64,000 bases of DNA from Petunia secreta (Eukaryota; Streptophyta; Magnoliopsida; Solanales; Solanaceae). Below are positions 1 to 10,463 of this stretch, piece after piece (the stretch's first letter is position 1; every line of letters starts with the position of its first letter). The notes below the pieces were generated by a model, which was not told the origin of the DNA, searched no databases, and saw only the letters and a list, made by a program, of their open reading frames with translations. Location of the stretch: the NCBI GenBank assembly GCA_029990175.1, contig JARKIP010000033.1, positions 17,591,001-17,655,000 of the forward strand, in the 5' to 3' direction. Both the position numbers and the translations under genes were made by a program.

Positions 1-532
1 ACCGAGGCCATAAGAAAAACCACGGGGTGGATGACATGTACCACTAATAAAACTAAAAGGAAAATCTTTTTGGAATTTTTCATTGGTTTTCTAATTTTTT
101 TTTTCATATATTAAAGCAAGAAACAAATAAAAATAAAGTCAAGTAACAAAAGAAAATCCTACGGTACATGCATCCCTAACCTCAAAAATAAATAAAGGGT
201 AGTTCTCCACCCCACACTTAAACTAAGCACTGTCCTCAGGGCTAAAAATAAGCAAGCGCAAGGTAAAGAAAACTTCCCTGAAGATTCTAGTCCTTGGTGC
301 TAGCATCCTCCAAGCTTCCATATAGTATGAGGTACTCAGACTTCCCTCATCAGGTCATCAACATTAGGCAAGGGTGAGGACACCCTACACTTAGCCTCGA
401 CATTACATGAACCTACAATCCAAAGAAAAACAACAACTACGTGACACTATAAATAAAATAATACAAGTACAAACTCGGGTTGCCTCCCGAGAAGCGCCTT
501 AGTTAACGTTGTGGCACGACGACACTTTTAGC
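1..532 (-). other. Non-coding internal region of the Athila-like element
   Basis: I see no open frame of note. On the minus strand it carries the GGGAGGCAACCCG box (476-498) and a TTTAAGTGTGGGG-like tract (about 213-226). Both usually lie downstream of the pol region in Athila elements. Confidence 0.6.
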
Positions 533-1578
533 TCACTTCCAGCCTTTATGTCTTCTCTTCTTACGCCGAACTTTTACTTTCTTCCCTTCTTTTAGAGAAC
601 CCATCTTCAACTTCACATGTGGTTTACTTCCATCTTCTTGTTTGACACATTCAATCATAGAGCACTCTTCCACCTTAGCTATGTGCTCCTTCTCATTATA
701 AACCTTGAAAGTAACCTTTTCTCCATGCGCTCTAACAGTCATCTCACCCAGCTCCATGTCAATAATTGCCTTCGAGGTGACTAAGAATGGTCTCCCAAAA
801 TTATTGGAGCTTCTCGGTCCTCTTCATAATCTAGGACTACAAAATCAGCAGAGAATGTAAACTTACCAACTTTTAGCAACACATCCTCCAACTTACCATC
901 AGGATGAGCGAGTGAACCATCCGCCATCTTAAGAGTAACTGAAGAGGGCTTGATTGCTCCTAGCCCTAACCTTTTGCAAACAGACAAAGGCATGAGATTT
1001 ATGCTCGCCCCCAAATCACACAAGGCACCAGTGATATTATGCCCTCCAATGGTACAAGGAATAGTAAACCTCCCAGGATCTTGAAGTTTTGGAGGTAGCT
1101 TACTCAAGATTGTGCTACACTCCTCAACTAAATCAACTGTATCTATCTCTTGAGGCTTTTTCTTCTTCACTAAACTTTCTTTTAAGAACTTCACAAAGGA
1201 TGGCATCAATTCAAACACATCAGTCAAAGGAATATTAACTTGAAGTTCTTTCAACATACTCACAAATTTTTGGTACTGGGCCAGGTCCTTCGATGGTATA
1301 AGTCTCTGTGGGAATGGTGGAGGCGGCAGAGGTGCCTCCTTTTTCTCTTCTTTCTTCTTTACCTTCTCCACTTTTTCAACTTTTTCTATCTCAGCTCTCT
1401 CCTCGGACTTGGCCATCAGCTCTCCACCTTCTATTAAAGTCACTGCAAGACATTGTTCAGGCTCTTTTTTCATAGTGCTTATTTCTCCCACCAACTGCCC
1501 CAACTGGTGCTCTAGGTTCTTGTGAGCATTGGCAAGATCTTGTATGGCTTGTGCATGGGCTGCAGTGTCAGCTATCAT
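533..1578 (-). pseudogene. Gag C-terminal and aspartic protease part of the Athila-like element, frameshifted
   Basis: The sequence continues in frame after the gag stop. It has a low-complexity Glu/Lys/Pro linker (around 1300-1400) and then a retropepsin-type domain: TIPCTIGGHNITGALCDLGA holds the active-site Asp in the DLGAS form typical of Athila, followed by LMPLSVCKRLGLG. Near 785-800 the expected Leu-Gly-Arg-Pro-Phe-Leu motif is broken by an apparent one-base loss, so the reading frame jumps to the one ending at 533. That tail (MELGEMTVRAHGEKVTFKVY, then a basic end KKRRHKGWK) is out of frame with the rest. No reverse transcriptase follows. This is a decayed, non-functional polyprotein gene. 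Confidence 0.8.
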
Positions 1579-1581
1579 TCT

Positions 1582-2616
1582 CTACTGGCCTGCCATTATT
1601 TGCTTTAGCATATCTTCAACTGAACTGCTAACCTGCTGTGGTGGAGCTGGAAGTGGGTGGTAATTATTCGGGGCTCTCGTATTACCTTGATAATAACCAT
1701 TACCAAACTGATTTTGACCCTGCAGCCTGTTTTGATTACCCACGTAATAAACTGACTCTGGATTAGAAGAGCAAACCTCTGTAGCATGGTCTTGACCACA
1801 AACCTCACAAAAGCTCTGGAGTTGTTGCACTGGAGCCACTGGTTGCTGAGCCTTTTGCAAAGCTAACTTGCTAATTTGATTGGAAATAGCATCCATCCTC
1901 GCCCTTAGCTCTGAAACTGCATCTAACTGAAGTACCCCTACAGGTTTCTGCGTAATAGCTCTACCATCTCCCTGCCAATCAGGATTGCTCTGCGAAAACT
2001 TGTCAAGTAAATCATGAATCTGATCAAAATTTAAGGCCAGTACTTGACCTCCAGCAGCAGCATCAACCACGATCTTAGTGTGTTGGTTCAGCCCCTCAAC
2101 AAAAGTGTGTGCAACAACCTCATTGGATTGATTGTGGTGTGGACAATCTCTCAATAGAGCTTTGAATCGCTCCCAGGCTGAATACAAGGATTCTCCTTCT
2201 AACTGTCTGAAGGACATAATTTCGCTCCTCAGCCGGGCTGTCTTGGCAGACGGATAAAATTTAGCCAAGAACTTCTTAGCCAAATCCTCCCAAGTAGTGA
2301 TAGACCCAGACTTTTCAGCCTTTAACCACTTCCTTGCTGCCCCAATCAGTGAAAACGGGAACAACATCAAGCGAACATAATCAGTAGGAACACCCGCTGG
2401 TGTATAAGTATCACTGATCTCCAGAAAGTTCTGAATGTGTTGCTGCGGATCCTCATGAAGTAATCCACCATATTGTCCAGTCACATGCAGCAACTGAATC
2501 ATGCCGGACTTAATCTCAAATCCCCCGGTGATAGCGGGCTTAACTATGCTCGATGCTACTCCCTCCAGGCTGGGGAGAGCAACATCTCGCACAGCTAAAG
2601 CTTGGTCTTCTGCCAT
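1582..2616 (-). pseudogene. Gag protein of the Athila-like element
   Basis: 344 codons from ATG at 2616. Residues about 95-200 form a retrotransposon gag capsid domain (GAARKWLKAEKSGSITTWED, then FYPSAKT and SFRQLEGESLYSAWERF). A short zinc-knuckle-like CEVCGQDHATEVC lies near residue 275. Gag packages the element RNA into cytoplasmic particles. The frame stops at a TAG (1582-1584), but the same frame continues with coiled-coil-like sequence (ADTAAHAQAIQDLANAHKNL) into the protease. The TAG therefore looks like a single point mutation, probably from a Gln codon, in what was one gag-pro polyprotein. Confidence 0.85.
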
Positions 2617-2735
2617 TCCTGTAGGTAAAGATCGAGCAGGACCTAATACCTCAAAAACAGCACAAAACTCAAAACAAAAATTAAACCTGAATAGTAAGTA
2701 ATAAACTGTTCAAAAAGAAACCAGTCAAAAATTAG

Positions 2736-2753
2736 TCCCCGGCAACGGCGCCA
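2736..2753 (-). promoter_or_regulatory. Primer binding site, tRNA-Asp
   Basis: Plus-strand TCCCCGGCAACGGCGCCA equals the 3' end of plant tRNA-Asp including CCA, so the minus strand holds the complementary 18-base primer binding site. It lies six bases inside the LTR end at 2760, as expected for minus-strand DNA priming. Confidence 0.9.
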
Positions 2754-2759
2754 AAAACT

Positions 2760-4092
2760 TGTTGCTCCCAAACGCACACGCAAGTATACATGGTCGACAA
2801 GTAATAAAGTGATAAATCGAGTATCGTTCCCACGGGGACTATTCAGACTGAATTCTAACAAACAATTTATATAAACTATTCAGGGATCTTTTTCCAATAT
2901 TGAGGATTTTGTTAACTAAAGAACAGTAATTAAATGGTAGAAGTGAATTCAAACAATGGAGCAAGACTTGGTTGTTATCAGTAATAAGGAGACGATCCAG
3001 GGTCAGAGTTACGAACAATCCAGTTGAGTTATCCAATTGATTCCACTTCTTAAATCCCGGGTTACTAACTAACAGATTAATTGTACCCGTGAAAACCTTT
3101 CAGTTCTTCACGGTCTATGCAGGCTACTCCAATCCCTATATGTCTATGGGTTGAATCACGTGCACGCATTAACGAATTCTGTAATTAGTTAAACTAGGCG
3201 AGCAAGTATATGTCTATCCTAATCACAAATTGGTTCCCCGATGCCCGGGTTCACAAACTAGTCCTATTCTTTCTTATTACGTAATTAAATTCCCTCTTTC
3301 GAGTTCAATCTAAAAACCATAGATAATGCGTAATAATCGGGCCCTGACAATTACACAAGTGAAATCAAGAAAGAACAAGCAACCCGTTATGGGATTCAAT
3401 CAATGGGAATCAATCTTCAAACAATCAACCTTCATGTAATACTCTAACCCTAGAACGATAGATTTAGCTACGCATACTCATAATAACAACACAAGAAATT
3501 GATGTAATAATGAAATAATGATGTAATAGATTAATGGAAGGAAGAAAAACCCTTGTTCTTGATGTTATGAGCTCTCAAATTTACTCCAAGGTCTGAACTC
3601 CTATGAAAAACTAAGTAAAAGAGTATTTATAGTGTTTACAAAAGCCTAGTAATAAGTTAGACCCAAGCCTAGACGAAATAGGACATAAAATCGCGCACAA
3701 GGGGCGCTATAACGGGCGCCCCGCGCCCCGGAACGCGTGACATTGGACAGAAGACGTCAAAATCCTTCCGCCTTGGGAGTGCGGCGCATGGCAAAACGCG
3801 CTGGGGGTGGCGCGCGGCGCATGGCCCACAGCGCCCAGCCATTTTGCTTCGTTCCTTGCTCTTTTGCGTGCTCGTGTCGTACCTTCGTGTGCTCGATCCA
3901 ATCCTCAATCAAAATCCAATCTTTTTTTGCTCAATCATGCTCTTAAAAGCTCCAATTACACTGCATAACAACCTACATACACACGACATAAAATCAGTGC
4001 AAAACCATATTCATAAACCATAAAACGAGCGAATAACAAGCTCAAACGTAAGGAAATATTAAGGAAATATAGGCATAAAATGCCAAACATCA
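2760..4092 (-). repeat. 5' LTR of the Athila-like element (1333 bp)
   Basis: On the minus strand it begins TGATGTTTGGCATTTTATGC and ends GGGAGCAACA next to the primer site, so both ends are TG...CA. It contains a TATA box (3621-3632) and a GC-rich patch at 3690-3840 with GGCGCCCCGCG runs that stands out from the AT-rich remainder. Short open frames across the GC patch are not genes. Confidence 0.85.
3621..3632 (-). promoter_or_regulatory. TATA box of the Athila-like LTR
   Basis: Minus strand CTATAAATACTC lies about 860 bases before the LTR/primer-site junction. It is the only good TATA-like site I found in this LTR. Confidence 0.6.
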
Positions 4093-4299
4093 TATGCCCT
4101 TCCTATTCTGTTGCTGGGTGACAGAGGTGTTCCCTGTGTTCAGGCAGTATTTTACCGTTCGCCCTAGGATCAAACCTGTGATGCTTCGTTACACATGTAC
4201 TTTTACCCCTCAATACAATGTCTTGTGTGATGACTACTTTCATAATGAATAGGTGAGTTTTACGAGTACTTGCTTTTGTTTGTTATTTCTTTTTTTTCA

Positions 4300-7200
4300 A
4301 AGAAACATATAATCGGCCAGAGCTTATTGGTAGTATACAAAGTGATCATGGTATTCCAGCTGCTTTAATAGATAAAAGCGATCAAATAATTGTGGATGTT
4401 TTAGAGGATTACAAAGCTGATACCAGTGACCCTATTGATGAAGCAAAAGATACAGATGGTTTAGAAAAGGCGCCATCAAATTCAGACCATCATCAACAAA
4501 GTCATGGTAGTCAAATAGAGTATTCTATATAATCATAATCTAAGTAAAAGGAAATTTTTTGTTTAATGTAATGATTTTTTTATTGTATATGCAGATAAAC
4601 AGAATCCTTCATCTGATTTATTGGAAAAGTGTCCATCTAAAGATGATGATGTATCTTTGAATCCAACAGATGTTCAGCTTCGTGATGAAAAAATTTATTC
4701 CACACTTAATGGTAAGAAGAAAAAAACTTGTTGGTAGATTCAACCAACATATTATGCACTAATACTGTGTTTTTTATGATATTCTAATATCCCAGATAAT
4801 AAAAAATACTGGGACTCTTTGTTTAACAAGTACTTGTGTCCCAGTTCTAAATTATGGGACTTTCTATAACAAAGCACTATAGCCCCAGCACAAATACTGT
4901 GACTTTTTCATATGAAGTATTTGTGTCCCAGCACGAATGTCTGGGAAGTCTATAGTAATGGAAATGTATTTTAAATATGTGTATTTAGGCACTTCTATTT
5001 TCTATAGAGAAATGTAATGTATTGTGCTTATTTATTTTTACAGAAGGTAATAATGGTGAATCTGGGCAAAGTGCTGTGGTTGAAGAACAAATTAATGAAT
5101 TAAAGCATCTTGTTGAAACTGGTATTTGGACACCAGTAGGTATGTAAAAGTAATTTTTATATAATAATTAGTGTTCCTATTTTTGTTGTTGAAAAATGTG
5201 TAACAAATTATCTTGTTTTGAAGTCTCTCAAGAAAGTTCTCAAGAAGGTTCTCAACCAATTAAGCTTGCTGATAACCAAATATTTTTTACTCCTGGTACG
5301 CGAAAATATGTTGCATATTTTGCATGGTCCACACTCCAGCATAAAATGCCCTGTTGGTTGGTCAATGAATAGTGTGTATTGTTCCATTTACAGACAAATG
5401 TTAAAGTTGATAATGAAGACGTTGTCAATCAACGCAGTCACAGTGCTGAGGTTCGACTTGAAGTTAAGACTGTTAGTGAGTTTTGCATAGCTGGTCTTGT
5501 TTTTACACCAGAAGGTATGTAATCGTCTTTTTTATAGTTATTTTGTATTTTTTATTGTTCGCAAATGTGTGATATATTATCTTTATTTATAAAGGTTCTC
5601 AAGAAGGTTCCCAAGAAGGTTCTAAAGAAGGTCTCAAAAAAGGTGTTGAGGATTCGTCTCCAAAAAAAGTTTTGAAAGCATTTTCCAGCAAGAAAAGGAA
5701 GAAACGTGATAATGATGCTTTTCCTGAAATTGCATCTCCCCTCAAACCTAAAATTGGTGAAAATTTGGCTGAAGCAAGCTAAAGCATCATGAATATTGGC
5801 TGCATAGATGCACCTTCATTTTCAATTTGCTTCACACAGCCATCGCAAGAGACTGCAGCAGTGATCGATAGTGTCAGGCCAGATTCTATGGATATCGATC
5901 GCTCAGAAAGTAAGGGTGGTACTGAATTGGCATTAATAGAGAAAGATAATTCAAAACTTACGACACTTGCTGATGCATCTGTTGTAGTACTGGAGCAAGA
6001 GTCTGCTTTGGATTCAGCCAAGAAAACACATGAACAGTTAATTTTTGTGGAGAAATGGAAGGTTTCTGGAACAGATGTCTGTGCAAGGAATTTTGCAGAT
6101 GTGTGTTCATCTATACAACAGTCGGCTATGCAGTGTTCAGTGAAAAAAGAGGAAGTTATGGATTTAGTTGTTTTGCCAGACAAACCATCAAATGATCCAT
6201 AAGGAGGAGAGCTGTTAGGCAGGGGACATAGGGTTCGTAAGATTAGCCGCCACTTATTATCTCCATTCAGGCCTTTTGAGCCAAAGTAAAAGTGTGATTG
6301 GAAGCCTTCTTATAAGCGTATATGCCCTTTTCATACTGTCAATGCCATGTCTAATTGTTTGGCAGTTTTTGATAAATGGTTGAAGCAAGACTTGAAAGTG
6401 ACTGATCAAAACAGCATCTCTAAAGTGTAAGTTATTTTATTTAATTTTTTTAGTTATTGTGTATCTTAAGTTACAGGGCGTTGTAGATTATATTAGTAAA
6501 TTTGTATTGTTTATGTTGTTTGTGTTTAACTTTTTCAGGGGTGATGATCTTTATGATGACAAAATTGCAAACATCAGTTCACAGAACAAAATTAGATTAT
6601 ATAGTGTTTCAGTGAAGAGCAAAATGTGGTTTAGAGAGATTGGAGATAGAAGATATTCACTTACTAATGAGGTTTTCTACAGTTTTTTTTTATTATTGGT
6701 TCTGTAGTCTTTTATATATATATTTGTTAACTAATTTTTTTTTTTTTTGTATTTTGTGATTTTTTTTGTCATGCAGCATTTTGATGTTATACTGTACTAT
6801 CTGAGGAAGAAACATATATATCATTTCACAAACTACTCAGCGTTGTTCACAACTACATACTTGAATTTTGATTTTTTTGTAGAGTCGTTGTTCTTTTCGA
6901 ATGTTGAATCCTATTTGAAAATATGGGAAAGGAAGAGAAGACCAGGAGAATAAAACAGAAGAAGGATAGAATGGAAGAAGAGTGGAAGAATAAAGAACGT
7001 TTTGAAGAAATGAAGGCCCAACAAAAGAAAGGAGCAAAAAGGACTCATGCTCAACAAAAGAAAAAATATATATAAACCTCCAGCAGAAGTTGTTTTTGGA
7101 ACTCATGACTTGACATTGGACGATTTAGAAAAGATTGAGTTAGATTTTGACCTACCACAGTATGAAGGAACTACACAAAATAACCTACTTGAGTGTGTGA

Positions 7201-7727
7201 ATGGGTCTAGTAATCAATGTGGCATAGCATGGAGTCAAGTCGAAAAAGTGTTTATGCCAATTAGGAAGACTTCAATTGATCCTGATGATTACATGTCTTA
7301 CACTCATTATTGGTTGGGAGTTTATTCTATAAAAGATCATAGAATAGATGTCTATGATTCGGTTTTTGATAGGGATGAAGATTTTGTGAAGATGAAGATG
7401 GGAATGTATGCAATTGCTATACCTAAGCTACTAAAAGAGATGGATTTTCATACAAAATATCCTAATTTTGGTACGACGTACAAGAAACTTGATATTGTTT
7501 ATCAAACAGCACTAAAACAATTAGGAGAGACAGATTGTGGTCTTTTTGTAACAAGGTTTACAGATCTACTCATACTTGGAAAGGATTTGTTTAAGTATGA
7601 ATGGGGAGTAGAAGCTATTACTATTTACAGGAGAATGGTTGATGCTAATCTACTGGAGCATGCAAAATCAAAAAGAGATGAAGGCTATGAAACTCCACGG
7701 GAGAAATTGAATGATGATTATGGATAG
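4300..7727 (+). pseudogene. Ulp1-type (C48) cysteine protease gene of MULE-1, degenerate
   Basis: A multi-exon gene related to SUMO/ubiquitin-like proteases. Short exons (about 4302-4530, 4593-4712, 5044-5140, 5216-5390, 5393-5515) encode acidic linker sequence. A region of SQEGSQEGS-like repeats follows at 5594-5700. The C-terminal catalytic part is open at 7047-7727, with the His in YTHYWLGVYSI, the Asp in RIDVYDSVF and the Cys in LGETDCGLFV, so the triad is present. Decay is clear: stops at about 5780, 6200 and 6287, and two frame changes around a basic coiled stretch at 6925-7070. The 5' end is missing because the Athila-like LTR abuts at 4093. Introns carry the element's hairpin motif (4790-4960). 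It converges with MURA at the other end. Its substrate is unknown. Confidence 0.75.
4790..4960 (+). repeat. MULE-1 motif cluster inside a Ulp1 intron
   Basis: The intron between 4712 and 5043 holds AATACTGGGACT, TGTGTCCCAG, TAGCCCCAGCAC, TGTGTCCCAGCAC and GTCTGGGA in about 170 bases. The same words recur throughout the MULE-1 spacers. Confidence 0.7.
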
Positions 7728-7914
7728 CATGATGAGAAGCTAGCTTGTGAACATGGAAGGCTGCCTCTTCTTTGAATCTTTATCTATCTTTTTTATAAAC
7801 AATGCAATGTACACATTTTTTGAAGTATGTATAGTTAATATGTTGTTTGTTTGTTATTATTTATTAGCTTGTGAAGTATATAAATAGGAATGCTAATACT
7901 TTAATTGTAGTATT

Positions 7915-8755
7915 TTTATATACTGTGAGTTCACATATGAAGCACTTGTACCCCAGCACCAATGCCTGTGAGCGGGTGGGAAAATCCCTTCGTGCCCATT
8001 ATAAAATACTGGGACTCTGCATTTTTAAGTACTTGTGCCCCAGTTCAAAAATTATGCGCGTTGCATCCCCCCCCCCCCCCCCCCCCGGCCCAAAATACTG
8101 CGAGTTTATGTATAAAGTACCAGCATACCAGTTAATATACTGGGTATAATTACTTAGTATAATTTTTTTAAAACAGTCGATAATGTAGTAGTAATAAAGA
8201 TAAGCAACGACGTCGTATACCACCTTGTTCCTTTTTTATAACACGCAATTATACCCAGACAGTATAATTATTACTGCATTATCGATTGTTTAAAATAAAA
8301 AGTCATGCTTAAAATTAATGTATTGTCTTGGTAGAGTGAAACTTTCACTGAAAATGCTGCACTCTACCACGACAACACATTAATTTACTTCAAGGAGAGT
8401 TGATAAATCGTTATAAACACTGCAACGTTTCATAAAATTTTTGATGTGGTACATAGATTATAGGTAAATAGTCCCAGTTTTTTTATATACTGTTTGTTTA
8501 CATATGAAGCACTTGCACACCCAGCATCGCGAGTGGAAAAATCTTGTCGTGCCCATTATAAAATACTGGGACTCTGCATTTTTAAGTACTTGTGCCCTAG
8601 TTCAAAAATTATGCGACTTTGTATAAAAGCATTTTAGCATACGTTTCTACCCCCTCCCCCCCCCCCCCCCCAGCCCAAAATACTGTGAGTTTACTTATGA
8701 AGTACCAACGTCCCCAGTTAAGATACTGGGTATAATTACTTAGTATAATTATTTT
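7915..8755 (+). repeat. Direct duplication of about 270 bp with poly-C tracts (7915-8175 and 8475-8755)
   Basis: Two copies about 560 bp apart share the same order of landmarks: ACATATGAAGCACTTG, GTGCCCATTATAAAATACTG, GGACTCTGCATTTTTAAGTA, a run of about 17-20 C, AAAATACTG(C/T)GAGTTTA, and ATACTGGGTATAATTACTTA. Each copy has several CCCAG/CTGGG words of the MULE-1 motif. No gene is seen in either copy. Confidence 0.8.
8312..8386. repeat. Long hairpin (27-bp arms, about 21-base loop)
   Basis: The arms at 8312-8338 and 8360-8386 are inverted copies with about two mismatches (core GTCTTGGTAGAGTG against CACTCTACCACGAC). A second inverted pair lies just left: ACAGTCGATAATGTAGTAGT at 8173 against a reversed copy ending near 8291. 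Both lie between the two copies of the 270-bp duplication. Confidence 0.75.
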
Positions 8756-8836
8756 CACCAAAATAATTATGGGTCTGCAGTTATGAGTTGGTTACTAGCA
8801 TTCCTGTTTTTTAGGGGTGCAGTTGTGCGTAACTAT

Positions 8837-8845
8837 CTATAAATA
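8837..8845 (+). promoter_or_regulatory. TATA box, CTATAAATA
   Basis: It lies 73 bases upstream of the ATG at 8918. The same CTATAAATA word precedes the B3 genes at 11,960 and 15,884 and the small coiled-coil gene of MULE-2. Confidence 0.65.
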
Positions 8846-8917
8846 CAGTCTTTGAATATAGAATCATCACTCAAATTTGTCTCAAATTTTTTACTTGCAG
8901 TCTTTTGAAAAAAAAAA

Positions 8918-9238
8918 ATGTCTCTCCCACAGGAAAATGGGCATGCAGTTGAGAATGGACATGCACTTCAAAATGGGCATGTAGTTGAGAATGGACATGC
9001 ACTTCAAAATGTACAATCTACAGATCAAACAGGGCGTGATTTGTATTGGGAGATTGCAGGATTGCAGGGAGACATTGAGCAGTTGGCTCGTACTGTAGAT
9101 CACCTCCGATTATTAATTATTCGGCAAGATCAGAAGATTGAAAGGAAAGAGCGACAAATAACAAGGATGATGAGGGCAATCAGACAAATCCCAAACTATA
9201 ATGAAGTACCTACTCCACCAGGGTCACCAGAGAACTAA
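8918..9238 (+). CDS. Small coiled-coil protein with NGHA repeats and PTPPGSP tail (106 aa)
   Basis: A single-exon intact frame with ATG at 8918 behind a TATA box. The N-terminus (residues 6-31) is four to five imperfect repeats of the form ENGHA(V/L)(E/Q)NGH. Residues about 42-95 are charged and predicted helical, with heptad-like leucines (LQGDIEQLARTVDHLRLLII, then RKERQITRMMRAI). The C-terminus is VPTPPGSPEN. I recognise no known family. The tail and helical layout match the 70-aa protein of MULE-2 (54,331-54,543), whose tail is YTPPNSPP. The N-terminal repeats match a broken gene at 14,533. It is therefore a shared accessory gene of this MULE type. Function is unknown; oligomerisation is plausible but inferred. 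Confidence 0.7.
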   Translation: MSLPQENGHAVENGHALQNGHVVENGHALQNVQSTDQTGRDLYWEIAGLQGDIEQLARTVDHLRLLIIRQDQKIERKERQITRMMRAIRQIPNYNEVPTPPGSPEN

Positions 9239-9453
9239 TTTTACTATTTTTAATAAACTTATGTTGTATTAACTTGATAATAGAAAAAAGATTGTATTAA
9301 CTAATTTATCTTTTCTTGTACTTTGAGGATACTTCTTTTGTGTTTTTAGAAGTATCCTTTTTCTGTAATTTTTATGTTAATCTTAAGTAAAATGCATGTA
9401 AGTTTGCGTTTGTTTTGTGTGAAAAATGTTATCTAATATGCTGGGGATGGCTA
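9239..9453 (+). other. 3' flank of the small coiled-coil gene
   Basis: It contains CTTGAGGATACTTCTTTTGT-like sequence (about 9320-9350). The same sequence recurs downstream of the coiled-coil pseudogenes near 14,015 and 15,020, so these genes were duplicated with their 3' regions. Confidence 0.6.
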
Positions 9454-9770
9454 AGATGTTTTTGTTGTGGGTAGTAAAACAAGGCGCATGGATCACACAC
9501 CCCTCCCAGATGTTTATTCTGGGGCTAGTATTTTAAGGCACATGGACGCCCCAGATGTTTTTGCTGTGGGTAGTAAAACAAGGCGCATGGATCACACACC
9601 CCTCCCAGATGTTTATTCTGGGGCTAGTATTTTAAGGCACATGGACGCCCCAGATGTTTTTGCTGTGGGTAGTAAAACAAGGCGCATGGATCACACCCCC
9701 TCCCAGATGTTTATTCTGGGGCTAGTATTTTAAGCCACATGGACGCCCCAGATATTTTTGTTGTGGGTAG
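9454..9770 (+). repeat. Tandem repeat, 99-bp unit, about 3.2 copies
   Basis: Copies start at 9453, 9552, about 9651 and 9750. Each contains CCCAGATGTTTATTCTGGGG, a hairpin of the CCCAG/CTGGG type that marks MULE-1. Because 99 is a multiple of three, the array leaves an open frame (9467-9733), but it encodes only the repeat and I do not treat it as a gene. Confidence 0.9.
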
Positions 9771-10026
9771 TAAATTAATGCACATGGACATTTGAGTTTT
9801 TATTTTTATTTTTTCAATGCTCTTTATACTTGGCCCCAGTTCTGCATCGTAAAGGAAAAGAACAAGGAATGTGCAACTTTTATATAAAGAATGAAGAATC
9901 TTTACTATCATCCAAAAGCAGAAGGACAATACAGTATAATAGAGAAGATTTCTTGTATAATTATTTTAACAAAAATAGACTACTTTGTTACTGAATAGAA
10001 GAGGCAAATATTTTTGTATTTTTAAG

Positions 10027-10140
10027 ATGGGAACAGTCGTTGAAGCAGTGTTGAATGAATTGAATGCTGAATTAGATCAGTTTGTAAGTTAATCATACCT
10101 TTTTTTTTAAAGTGTTATTTGTTTGTTGGTCTTGTTATGC
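10027..10140 (+). pseudogene. Orphan first exon of a B3 gene (partial duplicate)
   Basis: 19 codons from ATG at 10,027 (MGTVVEAVLNELNAELDQF) followed by a GTAAGT donor. It is nearly identical to the first exon of the intact gene at 10,464. No second exon follows. A hairpin-rich spacer with CACCCAG...CTGGG pairs lies between (10,150-10,290). Confidence 0.75.
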
Positions 10141-10463
10141 TTCGCGGACTTCACCCAGTCTTTACACTGGGACGTTATGGTAAATATAAAAGGCGACCCA
10201 GGTTTTTTTAATTCTGGGTGAATAAAAATATAGAAATACCAGCAGCTGGGTTAATTGCCTCCCTACATGGGGATTCGAAAAGTCTGGACTTTATTATTTA
10301 TGAAAACTAGAAGGAAATAGGGAAGACCAAACAAACCTACCATTTTTTACTACATTTATTGTGATATTTTTAATTGAATCTTTGACCATAACAGCTGGAC
10401 AAAAGTTAATATTAGATAAATAAGCTATACCCAGCATATTAGAGAACATTTTTCATAAATAAG

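Larger units (their letters stand above)
1..4092 (-). mobile_element. Athila-like Ty3/gypsy retrotransposon, 5' part (truncated by window edge)
   Basis: The element reads right to left: LTR (2760-4092), tRNA-Asp primer site (2736-2753), gag, protease, then non-coding sequence to the edge. The gag type, the DLGAS protease and the tRNA-Asp primer site fit the Athila/Calypso lineage. Just after the protease-like coding sequence (476-498) lies the CGGGTTGCCTCCCGAG-type box, and at about 200-230 a TTTAAGTGTGGGG-type stretch (minus strand). In Athila elements I know these follow the end of pol. Reverse transcriptase, RNase H and integrase are therefore probably deleted, making this a non-autonomous copy. 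The far LTR lies outside the window, so the target duplication cannot be checked; the flank after the LTR is TATGC (4093-4097). Confidence 0.85.

Noticed and set aside
3669..3946. Overlapping short frames on both strands
   Set aside because: They lie in the GC-rich patch of the Athila-like LTR, with no domain or codon signal.
9467..9733. Open frame of 88 codons
   Set aside because: It only translates the 99-bp tandem repeat, whose length is a multiple of three.
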